A stretch of 64,000 bases of DNA, from positions 13,394 through 77,393 of the forward strand of contig NZ_AQPF01000017.1 in the NCBI RefSeq assembly GCF_009846745.1. Reading direction: 5' to 3'. The position numbers and the translations under genes are program-made. The stretch comes from Alloalcanivorax xiamenensis (GTDB taxonomy: Bacteria > Pseudomonadota > Gammaproteobacteria > Pseudomonadales > Alcanivoracaceae). The notes below the pieces were generated by a model. That model was given only the letters and a program-made list of their open reading frames with translations. It had not been told where the DNA came from and did not search any database. Below, in pieces: positions 1 through 8,529 of the stretch (position 1 is its first letter; every line of letters starts with the position of its first letter).

Positions 1-740
1 CGCACGGCGGAATAGCCGAAAGCCCCGAACGCCTTTTGCCAGCGGCCGTGGTTGAAAACCACCGCCTTCGGCAGACCGGTGGTGCCGGAGGTATAGATGT
101 AGAACAGCGGATCCTTGAGGCGGCTTTGATTGGTGCCGGCCGGGTTCTCGCTGGAGCAGTTCTGGATCTCGGTGGCCAGGTTCTTGTAGCCCTCCGGCGC
201 TTCGCCCGGGTTCTGCAGGGTGTCGGCATCGGCCAGGTAAAAGAAGTTGGTTTTCAGATCCAGCTCGTCGCGGATTTCCTCGACGGCGTCGATCAGTTCG
301 CCGCCGATGATGGCGGCCTTGGGTTCCACCAGATTAATACTGTGGGTGAGGACCTTGCCACGCTGGGAGGTGTTCACCAGGGCGGCGCAGATGCCCAGTT
401 TGGCGCAGGCCAGCACCGTGGCCACCAGTTCCGGACGGTTCTCGATATCCACCACCACGGTGTCGCCTTTCTTCAGGCCAATGGAGGCGAAGTAATCAGC
501 GATACGGTTGGCCCAGGCGTTGAATTGCCGGTAGGTGAGTTCGGTGTCCTGATGGATAACGGCAATGCCGTTGGGGTTGGCGGCGGTGGCGGCCTCGAAT
601 TCGACACCCAGCCCCAGCGGCTTGGTGGTGTCGGTGATCTTGCTCATTTTTGAGCCCTTCAACAGCCCGGGCAGGTTGGCAAGGATCTCGGGAACCTTCG
701 ACAGAATCTTCGGCAACGTAATGACGTCGGCGCTGCTCAT
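1..740 (-). CDS. atuH: Acyl-CoA synthetase, FATP/very-long-chain type (AtuH-like), 3' part off the window
   Basis: Adenylate-forming ligase that would activate a carboxylic acid with ATP and CoA. Only the first 246 codons are present; the rest runs off the left edge. The AMP-binding P-loop YTSGTTGLPK is at about residues 216-225. The N-terminal lead (LPKILSKVP, then PLGLGVEFEAA) fits the very-long-chain acyl-CoA synthetase/FATP family. GTGGAG precedes the ATG at 740; Met32 (647) is an alternative start. It is the last gene seen in the minus-strand atu-like run, where P. aeruginosa has atuH. Its substrate could be citronellate or geranylate, or ordinary fatty acids; the sequence does not decide. 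A 367-bp gap separates it from atuF, so it may have its own promoter. Confidence 0.82.
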   Translation of the reverse strand, partial: MSSADVITLPKILSKVPEILANLPGLLKGSKMSKITDTTKPLGLGVEFEAATAANPNGIAVIHQDTELTYRQFNAWANRIADYFASIGLKKGDTVVVDIENRPELVATVLACAKLGICAALVNTSQRGKVLTHSINLVEPKAAIIGGELIDAVEEIRDELDLKTNFFYLADADTLQNPGEAPEGYKNLATEIQNCSSENPAGTNQSRLKDPLFYIYTSGTTGLPKAVVFNHGRWQKAFGAFGYSAV

Positions 741-1107
741 GGCATCTCCACTCTCTGATTCTCTAATGTTCTTGGAATACCCGGGTCGCGCCGGGAGTCC
801 ACTACCAGCAAAGGGCTGAAAAGGGCTTCTCCGAGGGCGCGCGGCCGCCTTCTCCGGCGATGGAGGAGGGGGCTCGTGATAACTCGGAGATGACCAAATA
901 TTCGCGGCGAACAATCGTAAGTTGACCGCTAATGGGGGCTACCATAACCGGCGCTCCGGAGGCGGGCAAGCAGTGATCGAACGGACCCGCCGGTCACCGC
1001 GTTGATTGGTTAAAACTTCACCAAACATGGCAAGGAAACCCCACGCCAGTCGCCATTCAAACACAGCCCGCGGATCAGAGCATTTGCCCGACCGCCGGGC
1101 AACCGCG
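741..1107. other. Gap between atuF and the acyl-CoA synthetase gene
   Basis: No convincing gene is present in these 367 bases. P. aeruginosa has atuG, a short-chain dehydrogenase gene, at this place, and no remnant of one is visible. An imperfect operator-like palindrome, TTGGT-N9-ACCAA, lies at 1006-1024. The stretch just upstream of the synthetase start carries its ribosome site. Confidence 0.5.
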
Positions 1108-3060
1108 TCAGGCCGGGCCGGTGTCCGCTTCCAGGAGCACCAGCAACTGCTGGCGCCGCACCTGATCGCCCATCGCCACCGCTACCTCGGTCACGGTGCC
1201 GTCGCAGTCGGCCTTGAGCACGTGCTCCATCTTCATCGCCTCCATCACCGCCAGCACCTGGCCGCGCTGTACCCGGTCGCCAACGCTGGCGGACAGGCTC
1301 ACCACGGCGCCGTCCATGGGCGCGCTCAGCCGGCCGGAGCCGGGGCCGTCCAGGCTGGCGGCGGGCAGGTGGGTCAGATCCTGGAAGGACGCTTTGTCGG
1401 CGCCCTGTTGCAGCCACAGTTGGTCGCCGTGTTGGCACCATTGGAAGCGGCGGCGGATGCCATCCACTTCGGCGATCACGGAGTGGTCATTCACCTCCCG
1501 CGGAATCACCGTCATTTCACCGTCGACCCGGTCCCCGCGAAGCGTGAGGGTCCGGCTGTGCTCGCCACATCCCAATGTCAGCGGCTGTGCGCCAAGGATA
1601 CTGGATTGCCAGCCACGGCCGGGCCCGGCCGGGCGCCGGTCCTGTTGCCGGGCGAGCAGTAGTGCCGCCACCGACCACAAGGCATCGCCGGGCGTTGTCG
1701 GCGTGAGACTGGGGTCGTCGGCGAAATCGGCGCCAATAAAGGCGGTGGTGGCGTCACCGGCGGCGAACACCGGGTGGCGTAAAATGGCGGCCAGGAACGC
1801 GCGGTTATCGTTGACGCCGGCCAGCACCGTGTCTTCCACCGCCCGCAGCAAGCGGCGCCGGGCTTCGTCACGGGTGGCGCCGTGGGCGATGATCTTGGCC
1901 AGCATCGGGTCGTAGTGGCTGCCCACCTGATCCCCTTCACGCAGGCCGTGATCCACCCGCACGCCTTCGCCACCGGCGGGACGCCAGCGTCGTACCGGGC
2001 CGGTCTGGGGCAGGTAGCCCTGGGCCGGGTCCTCGGCGTAAAGGCGAACTTCCATGGCGTGGCCGTTCAGAACAACCTGATCCTGGGTCAGCGGCAGGCT
2101 TTCCCCGGCGGCCACTTTCAATTGCCAGGCCACCAGGTCCTGGCCGGTGACCAGTTCGGTAACCGGGTGTTCCACCTGCAGACGGGTGTTCATCTCCAGA
2201 AAGTAGAACTCACCGTCGGTGCCGAGCAGGAATTCCACTGTGCCCGCGCCCACATAGCCGCAGGCGCGGGCGGCGTTGACGGCCGCGTCGCCCATGCGTT
2301 GCCGCAGGGCGTCATCCAGGGCCGGGGAAGGGGCTTCCTCCACCACTTTCTGATGACGGCGCTGTACCGAGCAGTCCCGTTCCCCCAGATGAATGACGTT
2401 GCCATGGCGGTCGCCGAACACCTGAATTTCCACGTGTCGCGGCGTGCTCACCGCCCGCTCCAGAATCAGCTCGTCGTTGCCGAAGCTGTTGCGGGCTTCC
2501 TGGCGGGCGCTGTTCAACTGCGCCGGAATCTCCGCTTCGTCGGTGACCACGCGCATGCCACGGCCGCCACCGCCGGCGCTGGCCTTGATCATCAGCGGCA
2601 GACCGATCCGCCGCGCTTCCCGCAGCAGCGTCTCGTCGCTCTGGTCCTCGCCCTGGTAACCGGGTACACAAGGCACACCGGCTTCTTCCATGGCGATTTT
2701 CGACAGCCGTTTCGAGCCCATCAGCCGGATCGCGGCCACCGGCGGGCCGATGAAGGTGATACCGGCGTCCTCGCAGGCCTGGGCGAAGTCGCCGTTCTCG
2801 GAAAGGAAGCCGTAACCCGGGTGTACCGCATCGGCGCCGCTGCGGCGGCAGGCATGGAGCAGAGCGTCGATGTTGAGGTAGGAGGCGGTGGCATTGGCCG
2901 GCCCGATACAAAGCGCTTCATCCGCCAGCCGTACATGGAGGGCATCGCGATCCGCCTCGGAATACACCGCCACCGTGCGATACCCCAGAGCCTGGGCACT
3001 GGCGATGACGCGGCAGGCGATTTCGCCACGGTTGGCGATCAGAATTTTGTCGAAGCTCAT
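1108..3060 (-). CDS. atuF: Geranyl-CoA carboxylase alpha (biotin) subunit
   Basis: 650-aa biotin carboxylase/biotin carrier subunit of an acyl-CoA carboxylase. It carboxylates its own biotin with ATP and bicarbonate and passes the CO2 to the AtuC carboxyltransferase. The biotin carboxylase domain starts ILIANRGEIACRV. The ATP-grasp glycine loop is SAGGGGRGM, and EMNTRLQVEHPVTE is the conserved catalytic segment. The C-terminal carrier domain has AMKMEH, with biotinyl-Lys at about residue 610. AAGGAAA precedes ATG 3060. On sequence alone it could be methylcrotonyl-CoA carboxylase (LiuD). The order atuA-B-C-D-E-F favours the geranyl-CoA enzyme. A 250-bp repeat-bearing gap separates it from atuE. 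Confidence 0.85.
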   Translation of the reverse strand: MSFDKILIANRGEIACRVIASAQALGYRTVAVYSEADRDALHVRLADEALCIGPANATASYLNIDALLHACRRSGADAVHPGYGFLSENGDFAQACEDAGITFIGPPVAAIRLMGSKRLSKIAMEEAGVPCVPGYQGEDQSDETLLREARRIGLPLMIKASAGGGGRGMRVVTDEAEIPAQLNSARQEARNSFGNDELILERAVSTPRHVEIQVFGDRHGNVIHLGERDCSVQRRHQKVVEEAPSPALDDALRQRMGDAAVNAARACGYVGAGTVEFLLGTDGEFYFLEMNTRLQVEHPVTELVTGQDLVAWQLKVAAGESLPLTQDQVVLNGHAMEVRLYAEDPAQGYLPQTGPVRRWRPAGGEGVRVDHGLREGDQVGSHYDPMLAKIIAHGATRDEARRRLLRAVEDTVLAGVNDNRAFLAAILRHPVFAAGDATTAFIGADFADDPSLTPTTPGDALWSVAALLLARQQDRRPAGPGRGWQSSILGAQPLTLGCGEHSRTLTLRGDRVDGEMTVIPREVNDHSVIAEVDGIRRRFQWCQHGDQLWLQQGADKASFQDLTHLPAASLDGPGSGRLSAPMDGAVVSLSASVGDRVQRGQVLAVMEAMKMEHVLKADCDGTVTEVAVAMGDQVRRQQLLVLLEADTGPA

Positions 3061-3133
3061 GGCGTTGGTTTCCTTTGCTTTATGTCATCGCGGTTCTTTC
3101 TGGTATGGAGAGGAGCGCTGGTGTCTGGTAATT

Positions 3134-3279
3134 CGCTTGCACGCAACACGCAACACATAAAAAGACATACTGGGGCAAAGACTTGTGGTTGCCCGGCGCT
3201 GCCGAGCAGTGTGTCGTTTCCAGGCCCGTATTCGCTGCAAGTATGGCGTGAAAGCGTGTTGCGTGTAGGCGTGCAAGCG
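3134..3279 (+). repeat. Repeat B, copy 1 (inverted partner at 4142-4300)
   Basis: The gap downstream of atuE holds a repeat whose 92-bp core (3159-3250) matches the reverse complement of 4169-4260 with only 6 mismatches. Its ends are built of short GCGTGTT/ACGCAAC-type units. With copy 2 it brackets atuE in inverted orientation. Confidence 0.85.
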
Positions 3280-3311
3280 AATTGCAGGCCCTGTGAACCG
3301 CTCGTCCGGCA

Positions 3312-4115
3312 TCACGTCCAATCCGGTGCCCGTTTCTGCACGAACGCCAGTGTGCCTTCCTGGCCTTCCTCGCTGGTGACGGCGTCGGCGAAGTCCCTGG
3401 CGGCCTGATCGAGCACCGCGTCGAGGGGCCGCTCCTGCACGCTCAGCACCAATTGCTTGGTCACCCGGTTGGCGTGGGGGGCGCAGCGAAGGATTTGTTC
3501 CAGGGTATGCCGCAACCGCTGCTCCAACTCCTCGGTGGAATCGGCGACTTCATGCACCACGCCCAGGGCCCGGGCGCCGTGGCCATCAAAGCGTTCGCCG
3601 GTGAGTGCCAGCCGGCGGGCCTGGGTCAGGCCGATGCGGCGTACCACGAACGGGGCGATCTGCGCCGGGATCACGCCGAGGCCGGTTTCCGGCAATCCGA
3701 AGCGGGCATCACCGGCGGCCAGCGCCACGTCGGAAACGCAGGCCAGACCAAAACCGCCGCCGAGCACGGCGCCTTCCAGCACGCACACCAGGGCCGCTGG
3801 CAGCCTTTCGGCGCGGCTGACCATGGCGCCGAAACGCCGGTTCAGGGTGAAGAACGCCTGATCGTCGCCGGCCGCCGCCTGCTGACGGGCGCCGGCCATG
3901 TCCTTGATATCGCCGCCGGCGCAGAAATGGCCGCCGGCGCCACGCAACACCACGGCGCGAACCTCCGGATTGGCTTCCACCCAGTCGAACGCCGCCATCA
4001 GCTCATCGACCATGGTCAGGCTCATGGCGTTGCGGCTTTGCGGCCGGTTCAGGGTGACGAACAGGACAGAGCCGTCAGGGTTCAGGGTGATCGTTTCGGT
4101 TTCAGGTAGCGTCAT
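3312..4115 (-). CDS. atuE: Isohexenylglutaconyl-CoA hydratase / enoyl-CoA hydratase family
   Basis: 267-aa crotonase-fold hydratase. In the Atu pathway AtuE hydrates isohexenylglutaconyl-CoA after the geranyl-CoA carboxylase step. The sequence shows LNRPQSRNAMS near the N-terminus and the oxyanion-hole/CoA motif GGHFCAGGDIKDMAG, then GAVLGGGFGLACVSDVALA. The start at 4115 (MTLPETE) is chosen because it gives the usual family length; an in-frame ATG at 4148 would add 11 residues, and neither has a strong ribosome site. The gene lies between two inverted 150-bp repeats, which is unusual inside an operon. LiuC-like methylglutaconyl-CoA hydratase is the alternative; position in the cluster favours AtuE. 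Confidence 0.8.
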   Translation of the reverse strand: MTLPETETITLNPDGSVLFVTLNRPQSRNAMSLTMVDELMAAFDWVEANPEVRAVVLRGAGGHFCAGGDIKDMAGARQQAAAGDDQAFFTLNRRFGAMVSRAERLPAALVCVLEGAVLGGGFGLACVSDVALAAGDARFGLPETGLGVIPAQIAPFVVRRIGLTQARRLALTGERFDGHGARALGVVHEVADSTEELEQRLRHTLEQILRCAPHANRVTKQLVLSVQERPLDAVLDQAARDFADAVTSEEGQEGTLAFVQKRAPDWT

Positions 4116-4141
4116 AGTTGGTCTCGTTCGTGGGTTATTCT

Positions 4142-4300
4142 CTTGCACGCATCACGCTTGCACGCTGGCACGCCATACTTGCAGCGAATACGGGCCTGGA
4201 AACGGCACATCGCTTGGCAACGCCGGGCAACCACAAGTCTTTGCCCGAGTATGTCTTTTTGCGTGTTGCGTGTTGCGTGTAAGCGTGCTGCGTGCAAGCG
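4142..4300 (-). repeat. Repeat B, copy 2 (inverted relative to copy 1)
   Basis: It fills the gap between atuD and atuE. The core 4169-4260 is the inverse of 3159-3250 (6 mismatches in 92 bases). The right end carries three GCGTGTT heptamers in tandem (about 4261-4280), and both ends carry GCGTGCAAGC-type sequence. Confidence 0.85.
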
Positions 4301-4308
4301 TGTCCCAA

Positions 4309-5466
4309 TCAGCGTTTCTTGCCCGGCAGCGTATTCATGGTCTTACAGATGATGCCCAGCATGATCTCGTCGGCGCCGCCGCCGATGGAGCCGAGCCGGC
4401 CGTCGCGGTACAGCTGGCTGGCGGGGTTGTCCCACATGAAACCGTTGCCGCCCCAGAACTGCAGGCAGGAGTCCGCGACTTCCCGGGCCAGGCGGCCTAC
4501 TTTCAATTTCGCCATGGACGCCAGCTGCAGCACATCCTTGCCGTTGATGTAGAGCTCACAGGCGCGGTAGGTGAGGGCGCGCAGAGCTTCCACCTCGGTT
4601 TGCAGTTCAGCCAGGCGGAAGTGCACGGTCTGATTGTCCAGCAGACTCATGCCGAACACCTTGCGCTCGCGGGCGTACTCGATGGTTTCGTCGATTACGT
4701 GTTCCATGCCCTTGAGGCTGTTGGATGCGGCGAACAGACGCTCTTCCTGGAACTGCATCATCTGCATCATGAAACCCATGCCTTCCTGGCCGATCAGATT
4801 GCGTTGCGGCACGCGCACGTTGTCGAAAAATACCTGGGCGGTTTCCGAGGAACGCATTCCCAGTTTGTCCAGTGGTTTGTCCACGGTGATGCCGGCGGCG
4901 TCCTTGGGGACCACGATCAGGGATTTGTTGATGTGCGGCTTGTCATCGGAGGTGTTCGCCAAAAGGCAGAAGAAATCGGCGCTGGGCGAATTGGTGATCC
5001 ACATCTTGGTGCCGTTGATGACGTAGTCATCACCGTCTTTTTTCGCCGTGGTTTTCACCGCCGCCACATCGGAACCGGCCTGCGGCTCGGAAACGGCGAT
5101 GGAGGCCACCATGTCACCGGCGATGGCGGGAGCGAGATAGTCCCGACGCAATTCATCAGAGCCGAAGCGGGCCAGGGCCGGCGTCGCCATGTCGGTCTGC
5201 ACGCCCACCGCCAGCGGCACACCGCCGCAATGCACCGTGCCCATCTCCTCGCTCATCACCATGCCGTAGGAATAGTCCAGCCCCATGCCGCCGTACTCCA
5301 CCGGCTTGGTGACGCCGAGCAGACCCAGGTCGCCCATTTTCTTGAACACGTCATGGATCGGAAAACGGCCCGCCGCCTCCCATTCCTTTACATGCGGGTT
5401 GATTTCCTTGTCGACGAATTGGCGTACCGTGCGGCGCAGTTCTTCATGTTCTTGACTGAATTTCAT
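4309..5466 (-). CDS. atuD: Citronellyl-CoA dehydrogenase-like acyl-CoA dehydrogenase
   Basis: 385-aa FAD acyl-CoA dehydrogenase. In the Atu pathway this step converts citronellyl-CoA to geranyl-CoA and passes electrons to ETF. Family landmarks are SIAVSEPQAGSDVAAVKT (substrate/FAD contact), the KMWITNSP segment, the C-terminal QFWGGNGFMWDNP and the GGGADEIMLGIICKTM end. Length is normal. A CAGGAGTG ribosome site sits just before ATG 5466. A REP pair and a heptamer array separate it from atuC. An isovaleryl-CoA dehydrogenase (LiuA) is the alternative; neighbour order favours AtuD. Confidence 0.83.
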   Translation of the reverse strand: MKFSQEHEELRRTVRQFVDKEINPHVKEWEAAGRFPIHDVFKKMGDLGLLGVTKPVEYGGMGLDYSYGMVMSEEMGTVHCGGVPLAVGVQTDMATPALARFGSDELRRDYLAPAIAGDMVASIAVSEPQAGSDVAAVKTTAKKDGDDYVINGTKMWITNSPSADFFCLLANTSDDKPHINKSLIVVPKDAAGITVDKPLDKLGMRSSETAQVFFDNVRVPQRNLIGQEGMGFMMQMMQFQEERLFAASNSLKGMEHVIDETIEYARERKVFGMSLLDNQTVHFRLAELQTEVEALRALTYRACELYINGKDVLQLASMAKLKVGRLAREVADSCLQFWGGNGFMWDNPASQLYRDGRLGSIGGGADEIMLGIICKTMNTLPGKKR

Positions 5467-5525
5467 GACACACTCCTGCTATGTGTTCTATTCGATTTGA
5501 CTGACGTCCAGGCTGATTCTTTAGC

Positions 5526-5607
5526 CACTGTGGGAGCTTGCTTGCAAGCGAATATCACTAAACGTCCGAGCGAACCCCATTCGCTTGCAAGCAAGCTCCC
5601 ACAGCGG
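5526..5607. repeat. REP-like inverted pair R1
   Basis: Two arms of the form CTGTGGGAGCTTGCTTGC and its inverse GCAAGCAAGCTCCCACAG flank about 40 bases between atuC and atuD. The pair can fold into a long hairpin. A heptamer array follows at once. Confidence 0.85.
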
Positions 5608-5610
5608 CTC

Positions 5611-5638
5611 ATTAACTATTCACTGTTAACTGTCAACT
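5611..5638. repeat. Degenerate heptamer array, 4 units
   Basis: The bases read ATTAACT-ATTCACT-GTTAACT-GTCAACT, four heptamers that on the other strand fit AGTKRAY. They lie directly beside REP pair R1 and just downstream of the atuC stop. Confidence 0.8.
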
Positions 5639-5642
5639 TCAT

Positions 5643-7253
5643 TCATAGTCTTGCCACGCCAAAGGTGTTGCCATTGAGCTGGCGGTGTTCCGCCTGACGG
5701 CAAATATCCAGAACATAGGCCAGCACCCGGCGGGTATCGCGCGGATCGATGATGCCGTCGTCCCATAAGTGGGCGGTGCCATAGAGCGCGGTGGATTGCG
5801 CGTCCAGTTTCTGCGCGGTGCTTTGCTGCAGCATCTCCAGCACTTTCTCATCCGGTTCGATACCGTTGGCCCGCTGTTTGGCTTCGGCGACGATGCGCAG
5901 CACCATGCCGGCCTGCTGGCCGCCCATCACCGCCACGCGGGAATTGGGCCAGGCGAAAATAAAGCGCGGATCCAGGCCCCGGCCGCACATGGCGTAGTTG
6001 CCGGCGCCATAGGAGCCGCCGATGACAATGGACATTTTCGGCACCCGGGCGTTGGCCACCGCCTGGATCATCTTCGAGCCGTGCTTGATCACGCCGTTGC
6101 GTTCGGCGTCGGTACCGACCATGAAGCCGGTGGTGTTGTGCAGAAACAGCAACGGTCGACTGCTCTGGTCACACAATTGAATAAACTGGGCCGCCTTGGC
6201 CGCGCCGCGCGGCGTGATCGGCCCGTTATTGCCCAGTACGCCCACGGGTTGACCTTCGATAGCGATCCAGCCGCATACGGTGGCGCCGTCCCAGTCGTTC
6301 TTGAAGTCGACGAAGTTGGAATCGTCGGCGATCCGTGCGATCACTTCGCGTACGTCGTAGGGTTTCTTGGCGTCGCTGGGCACCACGCCCAGCAGTTCCT
6401 CTTCGTCATAGCGGGGCGGTACCCAATCCCCGGCGGCCGGCGCATCGTCGCGCCAGCCGAGTACCCCCATCAGGTCCCGCGCCTGACGGATGCCGTCGGC
6501 ATCGTCATCGGCCAGATATTCGGCGGTACCGGCCACTCCGGTGTGCATTTCAGCGCCACCCAGCGCCTCGTCGGTGGCGATCTCACCGGTGGCGGCTTTC
6601 AGCAATGGCGGGCCGGCCAGGAACATCTTGGCGCGGTCACGGACCAGAATGACGTAGTCGGAAAGACCCGGCTGATAAGCGCCGCCGGCGGTGGCGTTGC
6701 CATGCACCACGGTGATTTGCGGAATACCGGCGGCGGACAGCCGGGCCTGGTTGGCGAAGGTCCGCGCGCCTTCCACGAAGACCTCGGCGGCGTAGTTCAG
6801 ATTGGCGCCGCCGGATTCCACCAGACTCACCACGGGGAGTTTGTTTTCCAGAGCGATACGTTGCAGGCGCAACGTTTTGTTCAGGCCGGAAGGGGTAATG
6901 GTGCCGCCCTTGATGGCGGAATTGGAGGCGGTCACCAGACAGCGCACGCCGGCCACATAACCGATCCCGGCAATACTGCCGCCGCCGGCCTCGGTTCCGT
7001 CCTTGTCATCGTGCATGCGATAGCCGGACAGATTCATCAGGCTGAGAAACGGCGAGCCTGGATCGAGCAGACGGGCGACCCGCTCATGGGGCAGCAACTG
7101 GCCCCGTTTCTCGAATTTAGCGCGCTTGGCTTCCGAGGCGTCCACCACGCCCTGCTCGATGGCGCGGAACTCCTCCACGGCCTTTAGCATGGCCTCCCGG
7201 CTTTCGCGGAAGCTGTCGCTGTTGACGTCCAGGCTGGTTTCCAGTACGGGCAT
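5643..7253 (-). CDS. atuC: Geranyl-CoA carboxylase beta (carboxyltransferase) subunit
   Basis: 536-aa crotonase-fold carboxyltransferase that takes CO2 from biotin on AtuF and puts it on the acyl-CoA. It shows VESGGANLNYAAEVF and the paired oxyanion-hole regions GNATAGGAYQPGLSDYV (N half) and GGSYGAGNYAMCGRG (C half), with FLHNTTGFMVG between them. Length is typical of methylcrotonyl/geranyl-CoA carboxylase beta subunits. CAGGA precedes ATG 7253. It starts 27 bp after the atuB stop, so the two are probably co-transcribed. LiuB is the alternative; gene order favours AtuC. Confidence 0.85.
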   Translation of the reverse strand: MPVLETSLDVNSDSFRESREAMLKAVEEFRAIEQGVVDASEAKRAKFEKRGQLLPHERVARLLDPGSPFLSLMNLSGYRMHDDKDGTEAGGGSIAGIGYVAGVRCLVTASNSAIKGGTITPSGLNKTLRLQRIALENKLPVVSLVESGGANLNYAAEVFVEGARTFANQARLSAAGIPQITVVHGNATAGGAYQPGLSDYVILVRDRAKMFLAGPPLLKAATGEIATDEALGGAEMHTGVAGTAEYLADDDADGIRQARDLMGVLGWRDDAPAAGDWVPPRYDEEELLGVVPSDAKKPYDVREVIARIADDSNFVDFKNDWDGATVCGWIAIEGQPVGVLGNNGPITPRGAAKAAQFIQLCDQSSRPLLFLHNTTGFMVGTDAERNGVIKHGSKMIQAVANARVPKMSIVIGGSYGAGNYAMCGRGLDPRFIFAWPNSRVAVMGGQQAGMVLRIVAEAKQRANGIEPDEKVLEMLQQSTAQKLDAQSTALYGTAHLWDDGIIDPRDTRRVLAYVLDICRQAEHRQLNGNTFGVARL

Positions 7254-7280
7254 GATCGGGTCCTGTCAGTATTCGCGGAT

Positions 7281-8153
7281 TCAGTCTTGTTTGAAAATGG
7301 CGGGCGTGATGGCGCGGTGGAAGCCGTCGAAGGGCTCGCTGCGCTTATGTTCCGGCAACGGGAAAATCGCCACGTTGCCCTGGCTGGCGCCGCCGTCGAT
7401 ACGCAGCGTGTCGCCACTGATGAAGGCCGCGGCATCGCTGAGCAGGAAGCAGATCGCCGAGGATACTTCCGCTTCCACGCCCATGCGTTTCAACGGCACC
7501 GCGGAGCGCAGCGTTTTGAGAATGTTCTGGAACGCTTCTGGATAAGTGTCCATGCCAGAGGAGGCAATCCATCCCGGGGCTACTGCGTTCACCCGCACGC
7601 CGCAGCATCCCCATTCCACCGAGGCGGTCTTGGTGAAGTTGTCCATGCCGGCGCGGGCGGCGCCGGAGTGCCCCATGCCGGGCATGCCGCCCCACATGTC
7701 GGCGACGATGTTGACGATGGCGCCGCCGTGTTGGTTCATACCTTGCGTGAACACTTCCCGGGCCATCACGAAGCCGCCGGTGAGGTTGGTGCGGATCACC
7801 GTTTCCCAGCCTTTCTGGCTGATCAGCGCCAGCGGTGCGGGAAACTGGCCGCCGGCATTGTTGACCAGACCATGCACCTGGCCCACCGCCTGGTAGATCT
7901 CCGCCACCGTCGTGCGCACCCGTTCCTCTTCCCGGATGTCGCAACTGAAATACAGGGCTTCGCGGCCGGTGTCCTGCTGTATTTCCTCGGCCACCTCGCG
8001 CAACTTGTCTTCGCCGCGGCCGATCAGTACCACCCTGGCGCCGAGCGCCGCCAATTCATGCGCGGTGCAACGACCAATACCGGAACCGCCGCCGGTGACA
8101 ATGATGTTGCGGTCGGCGAACAGGTTTTCCCGAAAGACGGAACGGTAGGGCAT
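7281..8153 (-). CDS. atuB: SDR-family dehydrogenase/reductase, AtuB-like
   Basis: 290-aa short-chain dehydrogenase/reductase. The cofactor loop TGGGSGIG is at residues 20-27 and NNAG at 98-101. The active-site region reads HSGAARAGMDNFTK (162-175). The Tyr of the usual YxxxK is Asp171 here while Lys175 is kept. HSGAARAG is the wording of the peroxisomal enoyl-CoA reductase (PECR) group, and a displaced Tyr is known for 2,4-dienoyl-CoA reductase-type SDRs. A CoA-thioester reductase role is therefore plausible but unproven. In P. aeruginosa the second atu gene is also an SDR of uncertain function. AAAGGA precedes ATG 8153. The tail after residue 260 is longer than in typical SDRs. Confidence 0.78.
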   Translation of the reverse strand: MPYRSVFRENLFADRNIIVTGGGSGIGRCTAHELAALGARVVLIGRGEDKLREVAEEIQQDTGREALYFSCDIREEERVRTTVAEIYQAVGQVHGLVNNAGGQFPAPLALISQKGWETVIRTNLTGGFVMAREVFTQGMNQHGGAIVNIVADMWGGMPGMGHSGAARAGMDNFTKTASVEWGCCGVRVNAVAPGWIASSGMDTYPEAFQNILKTLRSAVPLKRMGVEAEVSSAICFLLSDAAAFISGDTLRIDGGASQGNVAIFPLPEHKRSEPFDGFHRAITPAIFKQD

Positions 8154-8229
8154 GGGTAACAGTCCTTTATAGCTGTGTGGTCGGCTGAAATGTCACTGCG
8201 CTTGGCGCTGGGCTGGGCCAGACGCCAGG

Positions 8230-8271
8230 CGCTAAAGTCAAAACCCGGAGCTGCTGGCGTTGCGGAAATAA
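8230..8271 (+). repeat. Repeat C, copy 1 (42 bp)
   Basis: A 42-bp segment beginning CGCTAAAGTCAAAACC recurs at 63689-63730 with about four mismatches. Here it lies between atuA and atuB; the other copy is upstream of mfd. GACGCC/GGCGTC-rich arms flank it. No coding potential is seen in this 247-bp gap. Confidence 0.8.
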
Positions 8272-8400
8272 CAAAGCGTTTTCGTGCTTGCCAGGGCATT
8301 GGGGCTGGTTTTGCATTATCGGCGTCCGGCGTCCCTAATATTCCCTGGGCCGGCGGCAGGCGCGGACTCTTAGCGGCCAGCGAACCTTGAAATCGCCCGC

Positions 8401-8529
8401 TCATGACACCCGCCTTGCTATTTCTTCACTGACCGCCACCGGCATGTCCAGCAACTGCTGCGCGAACGCCTTGCCCTGCGGATCAATGCGCAGACTGGCG
8501 ATGCCGCCGCCGCCCAGCGCGTTGCGCAG
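8401..8529 (-). other. Out-of-frame C-terminal segment of atuA
   Basis: Read in the other frame from 8529 to the TGA at 8401, this segment encodes LRNALGGGGIASLRIDPQGK and then a helical end. That is the expected final part of AtuA. It has good coding character and no start of its own. Confidence 0.75.
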
